14,318 bases of DNA from NCBI GenBank assembly GCA_902772615.1, contig CACYBC010000188.1:1-14318 (forward strand), in the 5' to 3' direction. Positions 1-5,870 of the stretch are shown here, piece after piece; within the stretch, counting starts at the first letter, position 1; each line of letters begins with the position of its first letter. Made by a program: the position numbers and the translations under genes. The notes under the pieces are model-generated. The model ran no database searches. It was not told the origin of the DNA and saw only the letters and a list, made by a program, of their open reading frames with translations. This stretch comes from an uncultured Ruminococcus sp. (GTDB taxonomy: Bacteria > Bacillota > Clostridia > Oscillospirales > Ruminococcaceae).

Positions 1-9
1 AGTCGATGT

Positions 10-83
10 GCGGGTGTAGTTCAATGGCAGAACGTCAGCTTCCCAAGCTGAACACGAGGGTTCGATTCCCTTCACCCGCTCCA
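10..83 (+). tRNA. tRNA-Gly (anticodon CCC)
   Basis: This is a complete cloverleaf. The acceptor arm GCGGGTG (10-16) pairs with CACCCGC (73-79), followed by discriminator T80 and an encoded CCA (81-83). The anticodon stem TCAGC/GCTGA (35-39/47-51) closes a 7-base loop TTCCCAA with anticodon CCC at 42-44. The T-arm carries GGTTCGATTCC. It reads GGG glycine codons, and C at the wobble position limits it to G-ending codons. Its promoter lies outside the window. A run of six T follows at 85-90 but no separate terminator hairpin, so transcription may continue into the next gene. Confidence 0.96.
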
Positions 84-95
84 TTTTTTGTAATC

Positions 96-101
96 AGGAG
101 G
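96..101 (+). promoter_or_regulatory. Ribosome binding site of the TSCPD gene
   Basis: A perfect AGGAGG lies 8 bases before the ATG at 110. It fixes the start of this short gene and supports translation right after the tRNA end. Confidence 0.85.
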
Positions 102-109
102 TACTCAAA

Positions 110-361
110 ATGACACACACAAGAAAGAATGTAGGGACCTGTTCGGTATCCACCACCGTGACCATTGAGAACGGCGTGATCGAGGATGTACAGGTCATCA
201 ACGGGTGCGACGGCAACCTCAAGGGCATCATGAGCCTTCTGAAGGGGATGAAGCCCGAGGACGCGATCGCCAGGATGGAAGGCATAACCTGCGGCAGAAA
301 GCCCACTTCCTGCCCTGACCAGATCGCACAGTGCATAAAGGAAGCGCTTGCTGCCGGCTGA
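110..361 (+). CDS. TSCPD domain-containing protein (TIGR03905-like), 83 aa
   Basis: This is a small cytosolic protein of the family named after the motif Thr-Ser-Cys-Pro-Asp, seen here at residues 66-70. Cysteines lie at 11, 33, 61, 68 and 75, which suggests metal binding or a thiol-based role. The same domain occurs at the C-terminus of some class II (B12-dependent) ribonucleotide reductases. The stand-alone form has no firmly established function, so none is assigned. The length fits the stand-alone family (about 80 residues), and the start is set by a perfect AGGAGG. The gene begins 26 bases after tRNA-Gly with no terminator hairpin between, so co-transcription with the tRNA is possible. 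Two tandem hairpin terminators follow. Confidence 0.88.
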   Translation: MTHTRKNVGTCSVSTTVTIENGVIEDVQVINGCDGNLKGIMSLLKGMKPEDAIARMEGITCGRKPTSCPDQIAQCIKEALAAG

Positions 362-383
362 GACGTTTGGAATTCAAAAAAAT

Positions 384-403
384 AGCCCGAGAGGGCTTTT
401 TTT
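384..403 (+). terminator. Rho-independent terminator after the TSCPD gene
   Basis: The stem AGCCC/GGGCT (384-388/393-397) has a GAGA tetraloop and is followed at once by a T run reaching 403. It lies 22 bases after the stop codon, in the classical arrangement. Confidence 0.85.
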
Positions 404-414
404 GTTGCAGAAAA

Positions 415-444
415 CGCCGGCAGTGATGCCGGCGCAGTTTTTTT
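415..444 (+). terminator. Second, probably bidirectional, terminator hairpin
   Basis: A perfect 8-bp stem CGCCGGCA/TGCCGGCG (415-422/427-434) has a GTGA loop. On the plus strand it is followed by CAG and seven T (438-444). On the minus strand it is followed by TTTT (411-414). It sits between the TSCPD gene and the convergent membrane-protein gene ending at 467, so it can stop transcription from both sides. Confidence 0.75.
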
Positions 445-466
445 GTTTATTCTGCCTTGGATCGTC

Positions 467-1807
467 TCAAAGACTGAAACGGATGTAGAGAGCGGAAGCA
501 ATGTTAGCCAGAGCCATTATCAGAAGAGCTCCCGTGAAGTTTTTCTGCGGCGCGGCAGGGTGCTTGTTCAGACGTTTTATCAGCAGACAGGCGGGCAGGA
601 ATACGGGAAGCATGACGCTTCCGTCGATGCCCAGGATCACGTCGTTCCCGAGAGGAGTCCTCGACATGTAGTACAGAGTCAGATGAGCGATTATGAATAT
701 CAGTGTGCTGATCGAAGTGCTCCTGATTATCCTCTCCCTTCTGGGAGACAGACCCGAGTCGAAGAAACCCGTGTAGATGCAGCAGAGCATGAACGACAGG
801 GCAAAGACCCATGGCAGATGTATCTCGCTGCCGGCAGTATATGCGACAGGGACTGTGATGAAGATCTCCGAAAGGATCCTCATTCCCTCTGTAAAGATAG
901 TCCTGACGAATGCGGTGATGTAGAAGAAGGGATGCCTGAGAACGAAGTCCATCTGGTCCCTTCTGGACAAGTCATCTATCGGAGACAGTATGGCTTCCGC
1001 GGCACCAAACGACCAGAGGAGGATGCATATTACTGCGAACGCAGCTATGACCGCATAGAAACAGCGGCGGCGTTTTGAAGTTCCGTATCTGCTCTCGGGG
1101 ATCATAAGAAGCAGGGAAATGAAGGGCAGGGTGGTGATGTTGCAGAACAGCATCATCAGCGCGCTCACGATCAGCGCGAACAGATATTTGTGGGTGAGGA
1201 CGTAGCTGTCTCTGGTATATGCAGCCCTGAGCGTCAGGGCTATAAAGAGCATGGAGGTGACCAGGGTGGTCCCCTGGGGAGAGGCTGTCGCGAAGCTCCT
1301 CATGGCTGAGGGAAGCAGAGTTACTGCGGCACAGAATGTCTTGCAGTACGGTATGGAGCGGATCGCGAACCACAGCATCGCGGCGCAGAACAGCAGATTG
1401 ACGAATCTGGCGAAGTATGCGGACACGGTGACCGAACCTCCGCAGAGCTTCATAGCCCAGAAGGCCGGCAGCGAGAAGATCCTGGAGAAGGTCGCTCCGT
1501 CGCCGTAAGAGACCACTCCTGCCGCGGGTATCTCATCAGCGGTGATCGGCAGAACGGCGGCATAGAATGAGCCGCACAGAGCGAACAGAGGCGCGAAAAG
1601 ATCTTCCGTATCCTTCATAAGGGAGAAACAGCGGCTGCACCAGAAGATGATCAGAACCGACGCCAGAAGGAAAACGACCGCACTGTATATGTGCAGCCCG
1701 GTCTTTTCGAGTGAGAAGAGCAGGGCTACGAGATAGAAGGCGGAGAACATCAGCCCTTTTTTCAGGGTCCCTCCGTCATTCAGGGATTCAAGCTTCTCTT
1801 TAAGCAT
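467..1807 (-). CDS. Polytopic membrane protein, DUF2142-like, 446 aa
   Basis: This is an integral membrane protein with roughly 11-12 hydrophobic spans by eye, starting near residues 18-35 and 40-58 and continuing to the C-terminus. It resembles DUF2142 proteins, which are GT-C-like envelope proteins often near polysaccharide genes. The similarities are an acidic DE pair after the early hydrophobic spans (in ITADEIPAAG), a Pro-Gln-Gly helix start before a long hydrophobic stretch, a RHPFFY segment, and a late ILGIDGSVMLPVF stretch where the family usually has a GVQGRYFLP-like motif. The match is by memory and degenerate, so the function is unknown. The ATG is preceded by AGGTG at a 5-base gap. 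The gene stands alone, with its own promoter and a downstream bidirectional terminator. The complementary strand holds a long open frame at 443-1078 that I treat as a shadow. Confidence 0.78.
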   Translation of the reverse strand: MLKEKLESLNDGGTLKKGLMFSAFYLVALLFSLEKTGLHIYSAVVFLLASVLIIFWCSRCFSLMKDTEDLFAPLFALCGSFYAAVLPITADEIPAAGVVSYGDGATFSRIFSLPAFWAMKLCGGSVTVSAYFARFVNLLFCAAMLWFAIRSIPYCKTFCAAVTLLPSAMRSFATASPQGTTLVTSMLFIALTLRAAYTRDSYVLTHKYLFALIVSALMMLFCNITTLPFISLLLMIPESRYGTSKRRRCFYAVIAAFAVICILLWSFGAAEAILSPIDDLSRRDQMDFVLRHPFFYITAFVRTIFTEGMRILSEIFITVPVAYTAGSEIHLPWVFALSFMLCCIYTGFFDSGLSPRRERIIRSTSISTLIFIIAHLTLYYMSRTPLGNDVILGIDGSVMLPVFLPACLLIKRLNKHPAAPQKNFTGALLIMALANIASALYIRFSL

Positions 1808-1830
1808 AAGTGCACCTATATAAACAAACA

Positions 1831-1846
1831 GTCCTGAGCGCAGGAC
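1831..1846 (-). promoter_or_regulatory. Hairpin or dyad in the leader of the membrane-protein gene
   Basis: The inverted repeat GTCCTG/CAGGAC with a 4-base spacer lies between the predicted transcription start (about 1873) and the ATG at 1807. It could be an operator or an mRNA hairpin. No long T run follows on either strand, so a terminator is unlikely. Confidence 0.4.
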
Positions 1847-1879
1847 ATGATATAATCATAATGACCCATTATCTATGCG

Positions 1880-1908
1880 AGTTTAGCACATAGAGTATAT
1901 ACTGTCAA
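1880..1908 (-). promoter_or_regulatory. Sigma-A-type promoter for the membrane-protein gene
   Basis: Reading the minus strand, a perfect -35 TTGACA (1908-1903) is followed by a 17-base spacer and a -10 TAAACT (1885-1880, 4 of 6 consensus). The predicted start is near 1873, giving a leader of about 66 bases that contains the 1831-1846 hairpin. Confidence 0.65.
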
Positions 1909-1964
1909 AACACAGGATATGCCTGACACCGGACACGGCACAGAGGCATTTTTCCTCCGCGCTA

Positions 1965-1993
1965 TTGCGAAGCGGGAGCAATGATGTTAAAAT
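1965..1993 (+). promoter_or_regulatory. Sigma-A-type promoter for tRNA-Thr
   Basis: TTGCGA (1965-1970), a 17-base spacer, then TAAAAT (1988-1993, 5 of 6 consensus). The predicted start near 2000 lies about 36 bases before the mature tRNA 5' end, a normal precursor length for RNase P processing. Confidence 0.65.
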
Positions 1994-2035
1994 GATGCTT
2001 GTCTCGTCTGAAAAGATCAGCAGAGATGCATATCA

Positions 2036-2111
2036 GCTGGTGTGGCTCAGTCGGTAGAGCAGCTGATTCGTAATCAGCAGGTCACCGGTTCAAGTCCGGT
2101 CACCAGCTCCA
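2036..2111 (+). tRNA. tRNA-Thr (anticodon CGT)
   Basis: This is a complete cloverleaf. The acceptor GCTGGTG (2036-2042) pairs with CACCAGC (2101-2107), followed by discriminator T2108 and an encoded CCA (2109-2111). The anticodon stem GCTGA/TCAGC (2062-2066/2074-2078) closes the loop TTCGTAA, anticodon CGT at 2069-2071. The D-loop (GGCTCAGTCGGTAGAGC) and T-arm (CCGGTTCAAGTCCGG) are canonical. It decodes ACG. It is a single-gene unit with its own promoter and terminator. Confidence 0.97.
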
Positions 2112-2113
2112 TG

Positions 2114-2141
2114 AACAGCGGCATTTCGCCGCTGTTTTATT
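2114..2141 (+). terminator. Terminator of the tRNA-Thr gene
   Basis: A perfect 9-bp stem AACAGCGGC/GCCGCTGTT (2114-2122/2128-2136) has an ATTTC loop and runs into TTATT. It begins 3 bases after the tRNA CCA end. Confidence 0.88.
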
Positions 2142-2196
2142 ATGTGCAGAAATGCTGTGATATGCCTATTTTCCAATGTTAATTTGATGCTTCTTG

Positions 2197-2205
2197 TGGT
2201 ATATT
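2197..2205 (+). promoter_or_regulatory. Possible extended -10 promoter for the SGNH hydrolase gene
   Basis: TGG followed by TATATT (2200-2205) matches an extended -10 element. No good -35 is seen at the right distance. It would start transcription near 2212, inside the codons that would follow a TTG at 2194, which argues for a later translation start. Confidence 0.4.
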
Positions 2206-2223
2206 CTTTATATGGCTGAAAGA

Positions 2224-3090
2224 ATGGAAAGACGTGAAAGATTCATGGAGGGGTTCCGCAGAAGCGCGTGGCTCCTGTTGCTGCCTGTGCTCTTCTGCAC
2301 GGGCGTGCTTGTCCTGTCTCTGCTGACCAACGCAGGGATCCTTTCCAGACGCGGATTCATCACCGTGGATCCCGATGCATCTGTGATGCCGGGAAACTAT
2401 TCAGAGGAAACTGAAGAGGCAGTGGGCGGAGGCATCGAGATCTCCCTCACGGAGCCGGTGACCGAGGAATACTTCAAGGACGCCCTGTTCATGGGCGATT
2501 CCATCACATCCGGCCTCACCATCTACGATATGTTCGAGGGGTTCAATGCCATCTATAAAGTCGGCGTGAGCCCCATGACCGCTACCAGCATATCATTCAC
2601 CACGACGGCTACGGGAAACGATCTCACAATGTCGGAGGCCGTCAAATACTACAATCCCAGGAAGCTGTACATAATGCTGGGAACGAACGGCATCAACTGG
2701 GCTTCTGCGGATAAACTGCTGGAAGGTTACAGAAAACTTGTAAAGATACTGAAAGACGAGAATCCGGACTGCATGATCATCGTCCAGTCGATACCTCCCG
2801 TTGCTAAATGGGTGGCGGACAAGGACAGGAGCTTCTCAAAGGAGAACTTTGACGAGTACAATGCGGGCCTTCGTCAGATGTGCATCGACATGGGCATATA
2901 CTTCCTGGATATCAATGCCGCGTTCACTACGGAGGACGGGTATCTGTCTTCCGACTACTCCGCGCCTGACGGGATACACTTCGGATATGTCGGATATCAG
3001 AAGTGGTACGATTACCTGATGTGCCACACGGTACACGGAAGCTCGGCGTACTGCATAGGGGAAGACGGATTCCTCAAGTGCAACAACTGA
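2224..3090 (+). CDS. Membrane-anchored SGNH/GDSL-type esterase-like hydrolase, 288 aa
   Basis: This is a predicted serine esterase or lipase-like enzyme acting outside the membrane. An N-terminal hydrophobic segment (about residues 15-34, after a basic stretch RRERFMEGFRR) looks like an uncleaved anchor or signal. A short acidic linker (about 50-80) follows, then the SGNH domain. The expected blocks are present: GDSITSG with nucleophile Ser93, LGTNGIN with Asn155, and PDGIHFGYVGY with Asp249 and His252. Substrates in the family include acylated cell-wall sugars, lipids and carbohydrate esters; the substrate here cannot be read. The start is uncertain: in-frame candidates are TTG 2194, ATG 2212, ATG 2224 and ATG 2245. 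The earlier ones fall on the probable promoter, and none has a strong ribosome site. It is a single gene. Confidence 0.85.
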   Translation: MERRERFMEGFRRSAWLLLLPVLFCTGVLVLSLLTNAGILSRRGFITVDPDASVMPGNYSEETEEAVGGGIEISLTEPVTEEYFKDALFMGDSITSGLTIYDMFEGFNAIYKVGVSPMTATSISFTTTATGNDLTMSEAVKYYNPRKLYIMLGTNGINWASADKLLEGYRKLVKILKDENPDCMIIVQSIPPVAKWVADKDRSFSKENFDEYNAGLRQMCIDMGIYFLDINAAFTTEDGYLSSDYSAPDGIHFGYVGYQKWYDYLMCHTVHGSSAYCIGEDGFLKCNN

Positions 3091-3113
3091 AAAACGGCTG
3101 CTGAGCAGCCGTT
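3090..3113 (-). terminator. Terminator hairpin for the minus-strand four-cysteine gene
   Basis: A 9-bp stem AACGGCTGC/GCAGCCGTT (3093-3101/3105-3113) has a 3-base loop. Reading the minus strand it is followed by TTTTT (3094-3090), so it is a proper terminator for the gene ending at 3121. It lies only 2 bases past the stop of the plus-strand hydrolase gene and may end that message too, though no T run follows in that direction. Confidence 0.7.
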
Positions 3114-3120
3114 GATGTAT

Positions 3121-3342
3121 TCACAGTGAAAAATCGGAGGGTGTGTATTCCTTCTTCTCGTCGTCCCTTTTCGGGGTCCTTTTGAGAGGATCATACCGGA
3201 ACGAACGGCACCGGAAATACGGAGAGACAACGCCCTTCTTGCGGCAGAGTATCATGTTGTACTCGCTGGAGGGCCTGCCGAGTTCGCAGTATTCGCAGGC
3301 CGGCGTTATCTTCTTGTCGAAATAAAGAACCTTGCGCGACAT
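3121..3342 (-). CDS. Conserved four-cysteine (zinc-ribbon-like) small protein, 73 aa
   Basis: This is a small basic cytosolic protein with no signal or membrane segment. Four cysteines (16, 19, 33, 45) in the spacing C-x2-C-x13-C-x11-C suggest a single metal site. The N-terminus MSRKVLYFDKK, the core KKGVVSP, the segment FRYDPLKR and the C-terminal DFSL look like conserved blocks. I recall closely similar uncharacterised proteins from Oscillospiraceae, but no function is known to me. It has a good ribosome site (GGGAGAGGA ending 5 bases before the ATG), its own promoter and its own terminator, so it is very likely a real gene. It is divergent from the phoH-ybeY-era operon. A role in RNA or ribosome biology is only a guess from that position. 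Confidence 0.82.
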   Translation of the reverse strand: MSRKVLYFDKKITPACEYCELGRPSSEYNMILCRKKGVVSPYFRCRSFRYDPLKRTPKRDDEKKEYTPSDFSL

Positions 3343-3369
3343 AAGCGTCCTCTCCCTTCATTTTGAGTA

Positions 3370-3397
3370 ATTATACTATTTTGACTATCATTTGCAA
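3370..3397 (-). promoter_or_regulatory. Promoter of the four-cysteine protein gene
   Basis: On the minus strand a perfect -10 TATAAT (3375-3370) is preceded at 16 bases by TTGCAA (3397-3392), or at 17 bases by TTTGCA. The predicted start near 3363 gives a leader of about 20 bases holding the ribosome site. Confidence 0.65.
3372..3377 (+). promoter_or_regulatory. Candidate -10 element for the phoH operon
   Basis: TATACT (3372-3377, 5 of 6 consensus) could place a plus-strand start near 3384 and leave a leader of about 49 bases. No convincing -35 lies upstream. It overlaps the minus-strand -10 at 3370-3375, so the two promoters would interfere. Confidence 0.25.
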
Positions 3398-3432
3398 ATT
3401 CAGCAGGATCTTACATACAATTCGGAGTTTAT

Positions 3433-4413
3433 ATGGCAAGCATGGAATTTGACCTCGGCTCGGCGGAAAAGGCTACCGCTCTCTCGGGGATACTGGATCA
3501 GAATATCAAGCTCCTGGAGAAGGAGTTCAATGTCACTGTGACCGGAAGAGGCCAGAGCGTCTCGATAACCGGGGAGCAGGGCAATGTGACTGCAGCTTCC
3601 CAGACCGTGGAACAGATGATCGGCATTCTGAATGCCGGAGGTATCCTCGATGACCAGGCAGTCAGGTACTGCGTGAACATGGTCAAGTCCGGTGAAAAGG
3701 AAGCGCTTGCCGCCCTCAACGGGGAATGCGTACTGGTAACTGCCAAGGGCAAGCCCATAAAGGCAAAGACTCTCGGGCAGAAGAACTACATCGAGGCGAT
3801 CCGAAAGAACAGCATAGTGTTCGGAATCGGACCTGCGGGCACCGGAAAGACATATCTTTCGGTAGTGATGGCCGTCTCGGCGCTCAAGAACCATGAAGTG
3901 AGCAGGATCATACTCACGAGACCTGCCGTTGAGGCGGGTGAGAAGCTGGGCTTTCTGCCGGGGGATCTTCAGACAAAGATAGACCCGTACCTCAGACCGC
4001 TTTACGATGCCCTGTTTGACACTATGGGCCCCGAGGGGTATGAGAAGCAGGTCGAGAGAGGGATCATTGAGGTCGCGCCTCTGGCATACATGAGGGGAAG
4101 GACTCTGGACAACTCCTTCGTGATACTCGACGAGGCACAGAACACCACTAACGAACAGATGAAGATGTTCCTGACACGACTCGGAAACGGATCCAAGATG
4201 GTAGTCAACGGAGACATCACACAGATCGATCTGCCGGACGGGAAAAAGAGCGGACTGATCGAGGCAACGAGGATACTTACAGACATCAACGGCATCGAGA
4301 TAATTAGATTCTCGCAGCGCGACATAGTCAGGAACAGACTGGTCACGGAGATCGTAAAGGCTTACGAGAAACGAAACGAACAGAAACAGACAAAAGGAAA
4401 GAGGAAGGGATAA
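3433..4413 (+). CDS. phoH: PhoH-like (YbeZ-type) ATPase, 326 aa
   Basis: This is a cytosolic P-loop ATPase of the PhoH/YbeZ family, functionally linked to YbeY in RNA metabolism. An N-terminal KH-like region (about 1-75) precedes the ATPase domain. Walker A is GPAGTGKT (133-140) and Walker B is ILDEAQ (231-236). Conserved family segments such as LTRPAVEAGEKLGFLPGDL and DPYLRPLYDAL are present. Length is typical (about 310-330). The ATG is preceded by GGAG (3424-3427) at a 5-base gap. It is the first gene of a run through mutS2, and its stop lies 2 bases before the ybeY start, so the two are translationally coupled. The name PhoH comes from an E. coli phosphate-starvation gene; regulation by phosphate here is not shown. 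Confidence 0.95.
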   Translation: MASMEFDLGSAEKATALSGILDQNIKLLEKEFNVTVTGRGQSVSITGEQGNVTAASQTVEQMIGILNAGGILDDQAVRYCVNMVKSGEKEALAALNGECVLVTAKGKPIKAKTLGQKNYIEAIRKNSIVFGIGPAGTGKTYLSVVMAVSALKNHEVSRIILTRPAVEAGEKLGFLPGDLQTKIDPYLRPLYDALFDTMGPEGYEKQVERGIIEVAPLAYMRGRTLDNSFVILDEAQNTTNEQMKMFLTRLGNGSKMVVNGDITQIDLPDGKKSGLIEATRILTDINGIEIIRFSQRDIVRNRLVTEIVKAYEKRNEQKQTKGKRKG

Positions 4414-4415
4414 TA

Positions 4416-4916
4416 ATGAGCAACAGCACGAAGGTATATATAGATGACAGACAGAAGAAGATAAAGGTGCCGTCCGGCACGAGGCTTCTTGTACGGCGTG
4501 CCTGCAAAGCGACTCTCAGATTTGAGAATTTCCCTTATCCCGCAGAGATCAGCGTATCTTTCGTGGATGACGATGAGATCAGAGAGATGAATAAAAAGTT
4601 CAGGAACGTGGACGCATCCACGGATGTGCTGTCTTTCCCGCTCTGCGAGAACGATGAATATGAAGTGTCGGAAGAGAGCGGATATGTGCCGCTCGGAGAT
4701 ATCGTGATCTCGATGGAACATGCCCAGGTGCAGGCGGATGAGTACGGGCACAGCTTCGAGAGAGAGGTAGCGTACCTCACGGTCCACTCCATGCTCCACC
4801 TGCTCGGATATGACCATGAAGCCGGCGGACTCGAGCAGGTCAGGATGAGAGAGAGGGAAGAGGGAGTGCTTGCTCAGCTCGGACTTCCCAGAGGCACGAC
4901 ATACGTGCTCGACTGA
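4416..4916 (+). CDS. ybeY: Endoribonuclease YbeY (rRNA maturation factor), 166 aa
   Basis: This is a single-domain metal-dependent RNase needed for 16S rRNA 3'-end maturation and ribosome quality control. The zinc-binding signature HSMLHLLGYDH (124-134) gives His124, His128 and His134 in the family pattern H-x3-H-x5-H. The substrate-cleft segments RNVDASTDVLSFP and LGDIVIS are also present. Length matches the family. It is coupled to phoH by a 2-base gap, with AGGAAGG (4400-4406) as ribosome site inside the end of phoH. YbeY, PhoH/YbeZ and Era are known partners around the 30S subunit, so the gene order fits the function. Confidence 0.97.
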   Translation: MSNSTKVYIDDRQKKIKVPSGTRLLVRRACKATLRFENFPYPAEISVSFVDDDEIREMNKKFRNVDASTDVLSFPLCENDEYEVSEESGYVPLGDIVISMEHAQVQADEYGHSFEREVAYLTVHSMLHLLGYDHEAGGLEQVRMREREEGVLAQLGLPRGTTYVLD

Positions 4917-4978
4917 CGGAAATATCGACCGGCGCCTTGCGATGTGCAGGGCGTCGCTTCGTGAACGGAAGGAAATAC

Positions 4979-5863
4979 ATGACGGAGAAAAATCTGTTCT
5001 GTTCCATCACGGGGATACCCAACATGGGCAAATCGACCCTGCTGAACAGACTAATAGGATTTGACCTGGCGATAATCTCGCCCAAGGCGGAGACTACCAG
5101 ATCGAAGATAACGGGAGTGCTCACGGAGGACGGCATCCAGTATGTCTTCCTCGATACCCCGGGATACAACAAACCGAGGACCAAACTCGACCAGCATCTG
5201 GTCAGGACCGTAAGGGATACTTTTTCCGACTCGGACTGCATCCTGTTCCTCACTTATCCCAAGGACAGTTTCCTGGAGTATGAACAGAAACTGCTGGATG
5301 AGTTCAGAGGCAAGGGGATCCCGGTCGTGCTCGGTATCAACAAGTGCGACACGGTAAGCGTTGAGATAGCGGAAAAGTGCCTGAATGCTCTCATGAGCCT
5401 TTACGGATTTGCCGACGGCTGCTGCTTCAGCGCGCTGGATGGCACGGGGATAGACGAACTAAAACAGAAACTCGCCGCTTTTGCGGTCGAAGGCGAGCAC
5501 TTCTTCCCGGATGACACGCTCACGGATATACCTGAGAAATATGTCGTGGCGGAGATAGTCAGGGAACGCCTTCTGTATAACCTGAGGGACGAGCTTCCGC
5601 ACGGGTGTGCCGTGGAAGTGATGAGGTTCCGCGAGAGGGAAGACCGCGATATGGTGGACATCGACGTCAACATCTACTGCGAGCGTGACAGCCATAAGGG
5701 TATGATAATCGGCAAGGGCGGGTCGATGCTCAAGAAGATAGGAAGCGAAGCGAGAAAGAAAGTCGAGGATTTCCTCGACTGCAGAGTAAATCTCCAGTGC
5801 TGGGTGAAGGTCCGCAACGACTGGAGGAACAGCGAGTTCGATCTGAAGGATCTGGGGTTTTAA
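4979..5863 (+). CDS. era: GTPase Era, 294 aa
   Basis: Era is an essential GTPase that binds the 3' end of 16S rRNA and checks 30S assembly. The GTPase domain shows G1 GIPNMGKS (12-19), G2 around TTR (39-41), G3 DTPG (59-62), G4 NKCD (121-124) and G5 SALDGTG. The C-terminal KH domain carries GKGG (245-248). Length fits the family (about 295-300). I chose the ATG at 4979 because it has AAGGAA (4969-4974) at a 4-base gap and gives the family N-terminus; an in-frame ATG at 4937 would add 14 unrelated residues. The G1 box has Ile and Met where RPNVGKS is usual, a mild variation. The 62-base gap after ybeY holds only the ribosome site. In many Firmicutes dgkA and cdd lie at this place; they are absent here. 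Confidence 0.96.
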   Translation: MTEKNLFCSITGIPNMGKSTLLNRLIGFDLAIISPKAETTRSKITGVLTEDGIQYVFLDTPGYNKPRTKLDQHLVRTVRDTFSDSDCILFLTYPKDSFLEYEQKLLDEFRGKGIPVVLGINKCDTVSVEIAEKCLNALMSLYGFADGCCFSALDGTGIDELKQKLAAFAVEGEHFFPDDTLTDIPEKYVVAEIVRERLLYNLRDELPHGCAVEVMRFREREDRDMVDIDVNIYCERDSHKGMIIGKGGSMLKKIGSEARKKVEDFLDCRVNLQCWVKVRNDWRNSEFDLKDLGF

Positions 5864-5870
5864 GCTTTTA

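Noticed and set aside
443..1078. Long plus-strand open frame (211 codons) opposite the membrane-protein gene
   Set aside because: Its product is polar with no recognisable domain, it starts inside the terminator region without a ribosome site, and the minus strand has a coherent polytopic membrane protein with promoter and ribosome site.
3381..3409. Plus-strand TTGACT as a -35 for phoH
   Set aside because: At 16-18 bases downstream there is only CAGGAT-like sequence, not a usable -10; a TACAAT at 3416 would start transcription after the ribosome site.
4937..4978. Upstream in-frame ATG for era
   Set aside because: The added residues do not resemble Era, and a good ribosome site precedes the ATG at 4979 instead.
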